Source of the DNA: a virus
Reading direction: 5' to 3' (one strand)
Length of the DNA: 33,202 bases
Virus record (IMG/VR): IMGVR_UViG_3300042505_000921
Span: 1 to 33,202 of that record
Of the stretch, positions 18,510-28,051 are shown piece after piece. The translations under genes were made by a program, and so were the position numbers. Below the pieces are notes generated by a model. The model made no database searches. It was not told the origin of the DNA and was given only the letters and a program-made list of their open reading frames with translations. Position 1 is the first letter of the stretch. Each line of letters opens with the position of its first letter.

Positions 18510-20806
18510 TAGACGTCCGATATATCCCGTTCGATTTCAGGAACGATATTCACGGTAAATGGCTTGGAGCTGTAGACCTTGCCGCCGTAGATCCATTCGA
18601 CTTCGCCTATAGCTGGGATGGCGTCGGAGTTATCAGCCACGCCATTAAACGCAACAAAGCGTTGGAGAGAGTCGTTGTTGGCCGTAAAGGTGATTTGATA
18701 GTACGGATCAAACCCGCCAAAGTCCGCGGGGGTAAAAGCAGTAGTTTCCAGAATGACAGGACGCCGATTTGTTTTCTCCCTGATGCAAAGTTTTAGCGCA
18801 GTTGGAGACATAAGGATGGCGGCCCCAGCCGGATCGGTGAAGAAAACGGCTAGGTCGTGAGCGTCGCCCTGGCGAATGGTAAGGACGGCGCCATTCCCTT
18901 TTGCGCTTGTGACGGCACGGGTACGGGCATCGATCTGTAAATCGGTCAGCTCCCAGCGCAGATCCAGCCAAGCAAACTGCTTCTCCACGATAACGAGGGA
19001 TTGAGTGACGGTAGAGGCAGCCGAGTAAGCAGTAGATCCAGCCTGAGCTGCTACGATGTTGGTCACGCCGGGGGTTACGGGGGTACAGATATTGCCAACG
19101 ATAGTGGCAACGGCTGTGACGGTGGAGGTGTATGTGACGGGTAAGCCAGACGAAGCGGTCGCAACTAAGGCAAACGATCCGTTTGACCGAGCATTAGCCT
19201 GGGCCACGCTAGTAGCGTCAGTAAAAGATAGGCTGGTGCTGGTAGCGATGAGCGAGGCGGCCGAGTAAACGTCTTTAAGTGAGGCCACACGGCGAGGAGA
19301 AAGGGCGGCAAAGGCAATCGTCTGGGCAATAGGCTCAGTAGTGGCGGTTAGGACTTGGGTAACGGTAGCGGCGGCGAGGTAGTTGGTATTGCCCGCTTGG
19401 GTTGCGGAGATGGTGGTAGTGCCAGCGCCGATAGGCGAAATGAAAAATCCCGAGACAGTGGCCACGGCTGTGTTACTAGAGGAAAGGGCAACGGTAAGAT
19501 TTGCAGTGGATGTGGGCGCTACAACGAAAGCGCCCGAGCCAACAAACTTGCTGGGAATAGAGGCAAAGGTAATGGTTTGGCTGGCCTTGGAAATGGTGAC
19601 CACCCCACTGGCGCTGCCGAAGTACAAGCCATCTATCACGCTGGCGGTAACTACGTAAGAGCCTGCCGTTACAGGGGCCGACAAACTCGCGGCCGTGCCT
19701 GCGTAAACTAGCTCTACCGCTAGGCCGGACGGTGAGACGGTGGTGGTGGGAGCCTGTGCAGATCCTGTGTAGGTTTTAGACAAGTCTGACAAAGTCACCA
19801 CGGCAGAATTGACTGGCAGGGAATTGCGAATGGTGTGATTTTGTGAATCCGCAACATAGACAGTGCCTGTCGCGTTGACCGCAATTCCATATGGATAATT
19901 AAATCTAGCGGCGGAGCCTAGGCCGTCGTTAGATCCTCCAGCATAAGCTGATCCCGCTTCTGTTGTTACCACGCCAGCGCTGGTTACTTTGCGTATAGTT
20001 ATACTATTAGTATCCATAACATAAACATTTCCAAGTCCATCTACGGCAGTAGATCTTGGATAATTAAATCTTGCTGCGGAGCCTGTGCCGTCATCAATTC
20101 CCGAGCTTCCAGCCAATCCCGCTAGCGTGGTGACCACGCCAGCGCTGGTTACTTTTCGGATAGTTTGATTTATGGTATCAGCAACAAAAACATTTCCTGC
20201 GGTATCGACAGAAAGTCCTTGTGGACTATTAAACCTTGCTGCGGAGCCTGTGCCATCGGTGCTTCCTTGGCTGCCGGCAGATCCCGCTAGCGTTGTGACC
20301 ACGCCGGCGCTCGTTACCTTGCGGATAGTTTGATTAGCATATTCAGCAACAAAAACATTTCCTGCGCTATCGACAGCAACTCCGACAGGTTGGTTAAATC
20401 TAGCGGCAGAACCTGTGCCATCGGTGCTACCAGAATTATTTGCAAGCCCTGCTAGCGTGGTTACGACGCCTAGGGTGGTTACTTTACGAATAGTATGGCT
20501 GCTACTATCGGCAACAAAAACATTACCTGCCGTATCGACTGAAACTCCCCATGGATAATTAAATCTAGCGGCGGAGCCTGTGTTGTCACTAATTCCAGAG
20601 GCGCCTGCGGATCCTGCTAGGGTCGTTACCACGCCAGCGCCCGATACCTTACGGATAGTATGGTTATAGGTATCGGCAACAAAAACATTACCTGCGGTAT
20701 CTACGGAAAGACCATATGGTGTTAAAAATCTAGCGGCGGAACCTGTGCCATCGGTGCTTCCACTGGCGCCTGCGCTTCCAGCTAGCGTGCTAATATATAG
20801 GCTCAT
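18509..20806 (-). CDS. tail fibre with six-bladed NHL beta-propeller, MBG and Ig-like domains
   Basis: A 765-residue protein in four parts. Residues 4-335: six NHL repeats of 55 residues, each with TTLAG, GSAARFNxPxG, VDxAGNVFVAD and TIRKVTSAGVV, giving a complete propeller. Residues 336-412: an MBG-type beta domain (SKTYTGSAQAPTTTVSPSGL, ending VVTISKASQTITF). Residues 413-600: Ig-like (Big/BID) repeats (AVATVSG, TTTISATQAGNTNY). Residues 605-765: a BppU-N-like domain (LTIRQGDAHDLAVFF). Such propeller/MBG chains are common in secreted bacterial proteins but unusual in a phage tail. It probably binds host surface glycans or proteins. The ATG overlaps the upstream stop. Confidence 0.85.
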   Translation of the reverse strand: MSLYISTLAGSAGASGSTDGTGSAARFLTPYGLSVDTAGNVFVADTYNHTIRKVSGAGVVTTLAGSAGASGISDNTGSAARFNYPWGVSVDTAGNVFVADSSSHTIRKVTTLGVVTTLAGLANNSGSTDGTGSAARFNQPVGVAVDSAGNVFVAEYANQTIRKVTSAGVVTTLAGSAGSQGSTDGTGSAARFNSPQGLSVDTAGNVFVADTINQTIRKVTSAGVVTTLAGLAGSSGIDDGTGSAARFNYPRSTAVDGLGNVYVMDTNSITIRKVTSAGVVTTEAGSAYAGGSNDGLGSAARFNYPYGIAVNATGTVYVADSQNHTIRNSLPVNSAVVTLSDLSKTYTGSAQAPTTTVSPSGLAVELVYAGTAASLSAPVTAGSYVVTASVIDGLYFGSASGVVTISKASQTITFASIPSKFVGSGAFVVAPTSTANLTVALSSSNTAVATVSGFFISPIGAGTTTISATQAGNTNYLAAATVTQVLTATTEPIAQTIAFAALSPRRVASLKDVYSAASLIATSTSLSFTDATSVAQANARSNGSFALVATASSGLPVTYTSTVTAVATIVGNICTPVTPGVTNIVAAQAGSTAYSAASTVTQSLVIVEKQFAWLDLRWELTDLQIDARTRAVTSAKGNGAVLTIRQGDAHDLAVFFTDPAGAAILMSPTALKLCIREKTNRRPVILETTAFTPADFGGFDPYYQITFTANNDSLQRFVAFNGVADNSDAIPAIGEVEWIYGGKVYSSKPFTVNIVPEIERDISDV
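19803..20794 (-). repeat. six tandem 165-bp NHL repeats
   Basis: Six in-frame units of about 165 bp, each encoding one propeller blade. Several bases between units are identical, for example the codons for GTGSAARFN and GNVFVAD, so the array could gain or lose blades by recombination. Confidence 0.85.
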
Positions 20807-23181
20807 GAGATTGTGACCTTCACTTCACCGCGGATCGTGTCATTATCAACCCCCTTTAGGGAGTACCCTACCCACCCGCGGGCGTCGTCCGCAGTGTTTG
20901 CAATATCAAAGTTCATCAGCCGTGCTCGCAAAATAAAGTTAGCGCCAGCCGGTGTGCCGATAGTGCTTTCGTACGTGCCATAAAGATTTTTATCTGCGGT
21001 AATTACTATGTTCTCACCGCTTAAAGAACGTGTCAGACGAACGCCCAGAATATGCGGAGTCAGCGCCTGCGTGAGAATCACTCGGTGATCAAGTAGTTTG
21101 TTTTGGTTGTAATCCGCACTGGAGATATTCATCCCCTGATTGGCGGGGCTAGTGACCTCGCTTAAGTTAGCCGCATCGATAACCACACGCCACTGGGCGT
21201 CTGTCTTAGCCAGCATCTGTAGAACCAGTCCGAACTTGACTTCAACCGTTCGGCCGACTCGGAATTGGTTAGCGTTAATTGGTACGCGGAACAGCTCTAC
21301 CTCGTAGGGCACGGGATAGTAGGTCTTGTTTGTTCCATCTTGGCGGCCTTGATAGATCCGGCCCTCGTCGTAAATAACGATTCCGCTGGGTGGCACGGTA
21401 TTGCCAGGGATGTAACCCATGGGCGCCAGCTCAATTCCGCTGCTATAGATGTAGGCACCAGAGGCGGTGGGCGCGGTGAGCACGTTGGAATTATTTGCCT
21501 GTCCAGAAAAAGATCGTAGGAGGCTAGGCCCGCGGATAGGTAGTTTTGTTTGATCTATTCCCTTTTCGCTCCAAGCTCCTACAATATCTTCAGTAAATAG
21601 AACCTCAGCATGCTCAGGAACAGTCATGGTGAGCGGTTTGGTATCCACGCCAGGTTGATTAATAATTCCGACGCCGGCCGGCAGAATAGTCTCAAGGGTT
21701 TGTAACCTTGTGCCGATTGCGTTTAACGTGTCCTGTAAATCCACTACCTGAGCAATCGTGTGGGTGTGCGCTTGAAAAGCACTGGTCGGCCCTGCGCTGG
21801 AAATCATCACGGCCCACCCAGTTGTTGCTCCAGCACCGCTACCCTGATTATCGGTAACTATGATTGACTGACTTGTTGAAGTTCGGATGGTGTAATGGCC
21901 TAAGTCAGCATTATCTTTATTGCTTAAAATATAACCCCCGGCGACGTTTTCTCGCACCGTGACGTGAATCGCCTCCGTCCCGAGATTATGGGCGATCGTC
22001 CACGGGCCAGTTCCTGTGACTACTGCAGTGAAACTCTGAATGCCGGTGATGACTTGGTCTGTGGTAAATGGGATATAGTTGACCGGCTGTGGCGGGTTGA
22101 GCCAGTTGATCCGTTGGGCGGCCGCCAATCCTGTCCACGCACCGTCTGCCTGCACGGTCATGTTTTGCTGGAACACGGTGACGTACTGGACGTTGGGCGT
22201 GGCCACTGATCCGTAGTTAATCCCGATCTCGCAAGTCAGCGGGTGCGTTACTTCAAAGTCGCCACGCAAAGCTGCCAGCATACCTTGAGTATTTAAATCC
22301 AGATCAAAGGTGACGTCGCCTTGGGGGGAGATAGGTACGGCTACAGTTAACAGGCTGTGGGTAGATCCGCCCATAGCTCCAGCGAACTCAATGTCTGCGG
22401 TGTAGTCTTGCGGGTTGGTAACTAGGAATTTCTCACCCGCTCCAACGGTGACGCACCCTTTGGTCAACGCTTCTTCAATCTCGGTTGCTCCGTCGTCCTT
22501 GTTGAGTAAGGCGGTGCGAGCTGTTCCGCGATAGATCTGATAGGTGGTGTCGAAAGCCGGAGGGATGTAGAGCCGCTGCACTTCGTTCACAGATACGCCT
22601 GTGGTATCGTCGCTGTAGCCAGTGACGACGCGGGTAATGGAAGGTGCAGGCGGTACAAGCAGAGCGAATGCACTGGTATAAGCCAAGGGCGACTGCATTG
22701 GCCGCAGCTCTTGGTAGAATATGTTGTTGGCGGAATAGCTCGTCACCCGGACAAAGCTGTCTGGCGTGAGGTTGTTATCAACAATGGTAATGCCGCTTGT
22801 CGCGACCCAGTTGGTTGTCCTGCCCACAATGTAGGATCCTTGATCTTCCGTAACGCTCCAGCCGGTAGCGGCCGAGATGCTGTTAAGGATAGCGGCCACA
22901 CTGGCGGCCGTAGATCCCAGCGTGATGGCGCTGGATGTAACCGCATTGACCCGCACTTTGAACGTCCCGGCCGTAGGCGCCACATCTACCGGGCCGTAGC
23001 TAAGACGGGCAGAGTAGATGGATGGAGCGGTAACTGTGGTGGTGTTGTTGTTTGTCTCAGTCAGACGCACCGCGAGGGTAAAGGTATCGCCCTGCACGAC
23101 TGTGGGCAGTGCTATTGAGCTAGGCTCAATCGTGTAGCTGGCCGTTTTTTGTGAGATGTTACCGTAAAGTAGGGTGGCCAT
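20803..23181 (-). CDS. large tail fibre/baseplate protein, 792 aa
   Basis: A long beta-rich structural protein. The N-terminal 100 residues include a fibre-attachment-like domain (SIALPTVVQGDTFTLAVRL). Around 400-460 there is a domain with GTGPWTIAHNLGTEAIHVTV, seen in phage appendage proteins. A short coiled coil (HTIAQVVDLQDTLNAIGTRL, about 490-515) probably trimerises the protein. The C-terminal 280 residues look like a jelly roll (VEVKFGLVLQMLAK, ILRARLMNFDIA). It follows the tail-tip genes and precedes the propeller fibre, so it may be the shaft to which the other fibres attach. Confidence 0.7.
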   Translation of the reverse strand: MATLLYGNISQKTASYTIEPSSIALPTVVQGDTFTLAVRLTETNNNTTTVTAPSIYSARLSYGPVDVAPTAGTFKVRVNAVTSSAITLGSTAASVAAILNSISAATGWSVTEDQGSYIVGRTTNWVATSGITIVDNNLTPDSFVRVTSYSANNIFYQELRPMQSPLAYTSAFALLVPPAPSITRVVTGYSDDTTGVSVNEVQRLYIPPAFDTTYQIYRGTARTALLNKDDGATEIEEALTKGCVTVGAGEKFLVTNPQDYTADIEFAGAMGGSTHSLLTVAVPISPQGDVTFDLDLNTQGMLAALRGDFEVTHPLTCEIGINYGSVATPNVQYVTVFQQNMTVQADGAWTGLAAAQRINWLNPPQPVNYIPFTTDQVITGIQSFTAVVTGTGPWTIAHNLGTEAIHVTVRENVAGGYILSNKDNADLGHYTIRTSTSQSIIVTDNQGSGAGATTGWAVMISSAGPTSAFQAHTHTIAQVVDLQDTLNAIGTRLQTLETILPAGVGIINQPGVDTKPLTMTVPEHAEVLFTEDIVGAWSEKGIDQTKLPIRGPSLLRSFSGQANNSNVLTAPTASGAYIYSSGIELAPMGYIPGNTVPPSGIVIYDEGRIYQGRQDGTNKTYYPVPYEVELFRVPINANQFRVGRTVEVKFGLVLQMLAKTDAQWRVVIDAANLSEVTSPANQGMNISSADYNQNKLLDHRVILTQALTPHILGVRLTRSLSGENIVITADKNLYGTYESTIGTPAGANFILRARLMNFDIANTADDARGWVGYSLKGVDNDTIRGEVKVTIS

Positions 23182-23202
23182 GGTTACTTTGCGGGAGGCG
23201 TG

Positions 23203-23385
23203 TCAATCGGAGGAAACGTCATTTGGATCATCGAGAAAGCCAGGGAAGAACGTGGGGTCAAATTGTTGCGAGCCTGGCACTGAAAACTCGTAGACATCTT
23301 CAGCGTTCAGCCTCTCCTCCACTTGCCCTACGGCCAGCCTTTGCAGCCTTCTGAGATAAAGGCGAACCGATTTATCTAGGCTCAT
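23203..23385 (-). CDS. unknown 60-aa tail-region protein
   Basis: Sixty residues with a basic helical first half (LDKSVRLYLRRLQRLAVG) and an aromatic/acidic end (FFPGFLDDPNDVSSD). The ATG overlaps the preceding stop (ATGA). No family recognised. Its place between hub-like and fibre genes suggests a small tail-tip or chaperone protein. Confidence 0.55.
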   Translation of the reverse strand: MSLDKSVRLYLRRLQRLAVGQVEERLNAEDVYEFSVPGSQQFDPTFFPGFLDDPNDVSSD

Positions 23386-24398
23386 ACCACCCAGAACATT
23401 CCGCGCAGTGAGCGCTGGTTAAACAAATCTAGCACTGATTGGGCAAAGTCGTTTTGAGAGCTTAAAATAAAGTTAAATATCACGTCCCCTAACCCGCCAG
23501 CAAGCCCGGTCACAAGCTGCAAGGGCGGCGTGACAGCCCTCGGTTCTACCCGCTGCGTGGCGTGCGCCAAGTTGTAGTGGCAGTAGTATCGCGTTTCTAG
23601 GGTGCATGTTTCGTCTACGCCCCCTCCCCCTATGCCGGCGGCGACAGGCTGGCTTAATGCGTAGACGGTCGACAAGTGTAGATCGTCTTTCGGCTCGTCT
23701 AAGAAACGCTGAAAGAATATATCCGAGAATGTGTTTTGAATTGGCGGCACCACGAATTTAGTTGTGGCATAAACTTTGGGCGGTTCAGATATGTCGGGCG
23801 GAGTGTTAGGCTTTGCGTCCACGCTGATAATCGATCCGCCTAATGGGCCGCCAGGGAATGCGGTTATTTCATTTACCAAGTACGGGCGAGGCATTGAAAG
23901 AACAAGATCGCAGGCGTACAGCCTGCGTTGCAGGTTGGGGTCGACATTGGTAGCTCCTCCTTGGGCGACTCCCTTTTTCTTAAAATAGGCTGGCACTGGC
24001 TCGTAACTGTTTTGGATTCCATTGTTCGCGTTTCCAGTTGTGCCAGTAGGTGCGGCATCGCCGCCAATCTCTCGCCAAGCAAGATCAATGACAGGATCAA
24101 AATCTAGGGGCACATGCACTACTGTTTTGGGTTGAAACAATTTCCCCCGATTTGTTGCTAGGATATGCTGCCTTACTTTTTCCGATGCCCTAGAGAACGG
24201 CATCGCAATAGTTGCAATTTTACAATTCACAGACCCAGCTTTGATTTTGGCCGTCCATTTTTTACGATCCCCGTCCCATGCCGTTTCTACCGACCAAGCA
24301 TGGGCAGGCGATGTCCCCTTCTCGACCTCAACGCTGATGGGGTAGCGGGTGCCAAGAACCCGCATAGCTTCATTCCAATCCTTTGCCTTAATTCTCAT
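23382..24398 (-). CDS. tail-tip/baseplate protein, 338 aa (unknown family)
   Basis: Not assigned to a named family. The first 110 residues are a compact alpha/beta domain (MRIKAKDWNEAMRVLGTRYP, then WTAKIKAGSVNCKIATIAMP). A glycine/asparagine-rich linker follows (TGTTGNANNGIQNSYEPVP), then a beta-rich region (LYACDLVLSMPRPYLVNEI). The last 70 residues are hydrophobic (LQLVTGLAGGLGDVIFNFIL). It lies downstream of the tape measure where distal-tail, hub and tip genes normally occur. Start overlaps the previous stop by one base. Confidence 0.6.
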   Translation of the reverse strand: MRIKAKDWNEAMRVLGTRYPISVEVEKGTSPAHAWSVETAWDGDRKKWTAKIKAGSVNCKIATIAMPFSRASEKVRQHILATNRGKLFQPKTVVHVPLDFDPVIDLAWREIGGDAAPTGTTGNANNGIQNSYEPVPAYFKKKGVAQGGATNVDPNLQRRLYACDLVLSMPRPYLVNEITAFPGGPLGGSIISVDAKPNTPPDISEPPKVYATTKFVVPPIQNTFSDIFFQRFLDEPKDDLHLSTVYALSQPVAAGIGGGGVDETCTLETRYYCHYNLAHATQRVEPRAVTPPLQLVTGLAGGLGDVIFNFILSSQNDFAQSVLDLFNQRSLRGMFWVV

Positions 24399-24988
24399 TA
24401 CGCGGCCCAGTAGACAATCCGCGTTCCATTCCCAGATTTATAAGCCCTACACTGCAGATTATGGCATGAGTGCTGATGCACGCTGATTGGTTTCCTAGTC
24501 TGCGGATTGTGACGGATTAGCGCGATGGGGATAAAACCATTTACGCCTAATGAAAAGTCTGCCCGTAGTGCGCCGGGTATATCACTTTGCAGCTTTGGCA
24601 CAATCGTAGCTTCCAAAACACTCCCGTTGTTTGCATGGGTTGTTTTAATACAGACCAAAACAATCCCATTCTCGTCCGGAGCGATTAGCTTTATTGTTGG
24701 CGGTGGCTTAGGCGGGCTGATTGATCCTGTGATCGGTATGCCGTTAATCGTTGGAACCTTGCCGTTGATTGTTCCGTCGCCTACTTGAACTGTATCCCCA
24801 GAAAGTTTTACCTCAAAGAATGTTCTTTGAAGAAAGGATTCTGGCTCGCAAATAATTTTTGCCCCAGACGGCGTATAGGTGATGCTGGCGTTTGGGGATT
24901 GATGCCTTTGCCGCTGAATCCAGCCTAGTAATAATTGCCACTTAGGCCAGATCTTGTCCCCTGGCTTAACCTCTAGCTCTGCAATCAT
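24398..24988 (-). CDS. tail protein, 196 aa (unknown family)
   Basis: A mixed protein: DKIWPKWQLLLGWIQRQRH at the N-terminus, then a beta-rich middle with a proline-rich turn (GSISPPKPPPTIKLIAPDE), and a C-terminus with a cysteine/histidine pair (HQHSCHNLQC) before a final strand. The Cys/His cluster could bind a metal, as some tail-tip proteins do. No family is recognised; position in the tail operon is the main clue. Confidence 0.55.
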   Translation of the reverse strand: MIAELEVKPGDKIWPKWQLLLGWIQRQRHQSPNASITYTPSGAKIICEPESFLQRTFFEVKLSGDTVQVGDGTINGKVPTINGIPITGSISPPKPPPTIKLIAPDENGIVLVCIKTTHANNGSVLEATIVPKLQSDIPGALRADFSLGVNGFIPIALIRHNPQTRKPISVHQHSCHNLQCRAYKSGNGTRIVYWAA

Positions 24989-24990
24989 TT

Positions 24991-25770
24991 TTAATTGTTA
25001 GCGATCCTATTCAGGTCTGCGGCCGCCTCGGCTGTCATAGGCTTTGTTAAGGTGTAGATGTCTGTGATTTCAATCAGATCGCCTGAAATAGAAACCTGTG
25101 GCATCTGAATCTGCCAGTAATACTTTAAATTAACTTGAGCCTTGTTCGCGTAGTCGGGCAGATCTGGCAAGTCGCCTGGCAGGTTGTTGGTTTCTATAAT
25201 CTTAAACACGCGGCCGAACAAGTTACTAGGAATAACTGTCGCCGTATAAATGTGGCGTAAGGTAGCTGCTGGTGCGCTAAAGTATCTTACGCCAAACATG
25301 GGGTTAGGTTTTTCTGTGCCTCCAGATGTTCCTGTGCCTTGTCCTGAATATGTAGCTGAAAAGATTATTTTTCCGTTTTGAACACTGCCGTTGTATTTTT
25401 TAATGAGATCATCTCTTTCAGGATGCTCCTCAATCGGAAGCTGTTGCATGGTAGTTTCCAGCAAAAGCCTGCCTTCGTCCTTGCCGTCTTGAGATAGTTT
25501 TGAAACTACGCCTGTTTGCGAGCTTCCCACTGCTGCGGCAAATTCAATAGTTTTTTCCCAGATACCCCCGGCAATTTTCTGATACGACAAAGCGGTGGCT
25601 CGCATGCCGCCCAACTCGGGCGTTGTAAGAAGGTCATTTTGATCTGTCACGTAATACTTGCGAGTGATGGTATATCTGCCGGAATTATCCACTTGCCCAC
25701 CGCTTTGCAGCATTTCAACCGAGTTAAATTTAGATGCTGCCCCACTTCCCGCACTACTTCCTCTTGCCAT
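24991..25770 (-). CDS. tail protein, 259 aa (unknown family)
   Basis: Starts MARGSSAGSGAASKFNSVEM, a low-complexity arm, followed by a beta-rich body (SGRYTITRKYYVT, IWEKTIEFAA, ATLRHIYTATVIPSN, QVSISGDLIEITDIYTL). A Gly/Thr linker (YSGQGTGTSGGTEKPNP) divides it in two. It is the first gene after the tape measure, where distal tail proteins usually lie, so a Dit-like role is possible but unproven. Confidence 0.55.
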   Translation of the reverse strand: MARGSSAGSGAASKFNSVEMLQSGGQVDNSGRYTITRKYYVTDQNDLLTTPELGGMRATALSYQKIAGGIWEKTIEFAAAVGSSQTGVVSKLSQDGKDEGRLLLETTMQQLPIEEHPERDDLIKKYNGSVQNGKIIFSATYSGQGTGTSGGTEKPNPMFGVRYFSAPAATLRHIYTATVIPSNLFGRVFKIIETNNLPGDLPDLPDYANKAQVNLKYYWQIQMPQVSISGDLIEITDIYTLTKPMTAEAAADLNRIANN

Positions 25771-25776
25771 AATATA

Positions 25777-27198
25777 TTAACGGAAAACGCTTCCGTCCCC
25801 CTTTCTGATTTCTTCTAACATTTGTTCCAGTGTTTTGCCTACGCCCATAAGTTGCCTAGCCATGTCAGGCAGTTTTTCCAGCGGCTGAAACTGCTCAGAC
25901 TTTTGGGCAAAGCCAGACAGATCCGCACCCAGCCCCTTTTGCGTCAGCTTCCTTTGTGCCTCACTTTCGGCAAAGCCTTGGGGAGCTGTGCCGGGCTGAT
26001 CATTGATCTGCTGGACAAGCGCATCTCTCAACGATCCACGAGCTTCCGCTAGGGCCGTGGCGGTTTCTGTACTGGGCATGTCCTTAAAGGCTTTGGCCGC
26101 GTCTTGGGCACGGGACTCTAGCAGTCCAATCTCAGCCCTTGGCCCGCCTTCTTTTGCCAACAGATCTTGCAGGCGCAGCTTCTGCTCGTTCTTCTTTTTC
26201 TCCATCTCGATCTCGCGATCTAACGCACGCTGGCGGTATTTTTCTTCGATATCCGCCTTCATCTTTTCCGCCTGTTCTTTGCCTTGCACTTGGGCGTCGA
26301 TTAGGCGCAGCTCGTGCTTGGCGGCCTCCGACTCGCTTTTCTCAAAAGCCTTTCTTTCGTCCTCTATCTTTTTCTCGTCTACAACGGCTTTCTGTTGACC
26401 TGCTCTAATTTTTCGCTCGTTCTCGATTGATTGCTTTATTTCTTCTTCTCTTCTTTTTAGAGCTTTTCCTAAATCTTTATCCATATCTTCGGAAAATAGC
26501 ATCAGAGGGTTTTCCTTAAACACGGCCACTAGATCTAGAAATGATCCAGCAGCAAGGGCAGACGCTTGCGAGACTTGGTTTTGAAATTGTCTAACAACAA
26601 CATTGGCCGCATCTAGACTAGAAACCATAGAGTCTGACATGACAATGCTGGCTCCGCCAAGTTTAGTAAACTCCTCGGTCGTCATTCTTAGTAAAGGCAA
26701 AAATCTTTGGTAATCCCTAGCCAGAAGGTCGTTTACAATACCAAGATCTTCACCAGCAAGTGCGCCAGTGCTAATTGCCTCACGAAGTTTATTGAAGAGT
26801 TGCTCTGGGTTTAAGCTAACAAGCTCTTGTCCTGTAACTTTAATTTTTGCAAAAGCCTCCGTGAGTTTCGTATTTCCGCTTGCTGCGTCTTGTGCCGCTT
26901 TGCCAATCTTGCCAAGTTTGCTGCCGATCTCCTCGATCGAAAGATTTGCAGTCACCCCTACTGCCGCTAGGCGCTGGATGCTTTCTGCGCTTACGTTAAA
27001 GGCGTCGGATACGTCTTGCAGTTGCCCGGCTTTTGCGAGAATCCCATCGATCCCAGCCACTAGCCCAGCCAGCCCTCCTCCAATTCCTACCGCGCCCAGC
27101 ACGGATTTACCAAATGAAACAAAATCTTTCTCAAGGCCGCGCAGGCCAGTCATGGCTGCGGCTTTGTTAAGCACCACATCGATCGCTAATTTTGCCAT
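25777..27198 (-). CDS. tail tape-measure protein
   Basis: Sets tail length and helps DNA entry. The 473 residues begin with the usual tape-measure start (LAIDVVLNKAAAMTGLRGLEKDF) and a glycine-rich hydrophobic segment (VLGAVGIGGGLAGLVAG). ISTGALAGEDLG and EEFTKLGGASIVMSD are typical internal segments. Residues 235-360 are a long charged coiled coil rich in Lys/Glu/Arg. At about 1.5 A per residue the tail would be near 70 nm, short for a siphovirus. It is the longest helical protein in the tail module, which supports the call. Confidence 0.85.
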   Translation of the reverse strand: MAKLAIDVVLNKAAAMTGLRGLEKDFVSFGKSVLGAVGIGGGLAGLVAGIDGILAKAGQLQDVSDAFNVSAESIQRLAAVGVTANLSIEEIGSKLGKIGKAAQDAASGNTKLTEAFAKIKVTGQELVSLNPEQLFNKLREAISTGALAGEDLGIVNDLLARDYQRFLPLLRMTTEEFTKLGGASIVMSDSMVSSLDAANVVVRQFQNQVSQASALAAGSFLDLVAVFKENPLMLFSEDMDKDLGKALKRREEEIKQSIENERKIRAGQQKAVVDEKKIEDERKAFEKSESEAAKHELRLIDAQVQGKEQAEKMKADIEEKYRQRALDREIEMEKKKNEQKLRLQDLLAKEGGPRAEIGLLESRAQDAAKAFKDMPSTETATALAEARGSLRDALVQQINDQPGTAPQGFAESEAQRKLTQKGLGADLSGFAQKSEQFQPLEKLPDMARQLMGVGKTLEQMLEEIRKGDGSVFR

Positions 27199-27205
27199 GG
27201 TAGTT

Positions 27206-28051
27206 TTAGAATCCGACGGCTTTTAGATCAGCCTGATAAGCGTAATCCAACGCCCGCCGCATCTTTTCTGCTTGTATGTCAATAGCTGACTGAGCTTGTT
27301 GATCGCTCAAGCAATTACTCACCCAAGGGACGTGATTGATCATATTGATTCTTCCCGTCATAAAGTCATCAGCCTGATCAATTACCGTGCCGGCCGCACG
27401 TTTTCCCGCATGTCGTTTTACCCACGCGGGTACGGCCTGCTGTTGCATGCCTGGCACGTTCGTTTCCATCCTGCCCCGCGTGCCTCCTAACTGCATGGCG
27501 CAAGCAGCCCAGCCGCCTTTTGCTATGCCCACCTTTTTCTGCACTTCTTTGACGTAGGCTTTGAGCTTTGCCTTTTCTTCCGTGATCAATAACGGCTGCT
27601 GCCTTTTCTCCATTCGCGGTCTTTTTGGAATTGGCTTTAGAGCTTGCTTGTGAAAGTTGCCGCTCATATTGCCGACTTGTGCTTGGATTAGTCCTGTGAC
27701 GCGAAGGCGGATTAAAAGGTTTTTTGCGAGATCAAAGTCGCCAGCTTTGATCATGGCATAAAAAGCACGGCCCGCTCCGATTGCTTGCTTTTCAATCTCT
27801 TGATACACATCTGATGGCGTGCGTATGACTTTTCTAATATCGCTGGCGACCGTGCCTTCGCCTTGTGACTTTGCACTTTCTTGCTGGCCTCCGATTGCTT
27901 TGGATCCTCCGAATGGCTGAGTTTGAAAAGCAAGGTTTACGGCCATGAGTCTTGCTTGTGCTCTCAGCACCTCTGCTGGTGTTTTTGTTTTGTAAAATCT
28001 AAGCAAAGCCTGTTGCAGCTCTCGATCGTCCACCGTAATTTTCTCTATCAC
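27206..28051 (-). CDS. minor tail/virion protein, 281 aa
   Basis: Starts MIEKITVDDRELQQALLRFY. It is mostly helical and basic; the segment KAYVKEVQKKVGIAKGGWAA then CAMQLGGTRGR is recognisable from phage proteins of the gp10/minor tail kind that sit near the tape measure. The GTG start overlaps the upstream stop by 4 nt. It might assist tail-tube assembly or fill the tail lumen. The family is only loosely recognised. Confidence 0.55.
   Translation of the reverse strand: MIEKITVDDRELQQALLRFYKTKTPAEVLRAQARLMAVNLAFQTQPFGGSKAIGGQQESAKSQGEGTVASDIRKVIRTPSDVYQEIEKQAIGAGRAFYAMIKAGDFDLAKNLLIRLRVTGLIQAQVGNMSGNFHKQALKPIPKRPRMEKRQQPLLITEEKAKLKAYVKEVQKKVGIAKGGWAACAMQLGGTRGRMETNVPGMQQQAVPAWVKRHAGKRAAGTVIDQADDFMTGRINMINHVPWVSNCLSDQQAQSAIDIQAEKMRRALDYAYQADLKAVGF

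Noticed and set aside
18181-23118. Many plus-strand open frames opposite the fibre genes
   Set aside because: They mirror Gly/Ala/Thr/Val-rich codons of the minus-strand fibres and have no starts, coupling or domains of their own.
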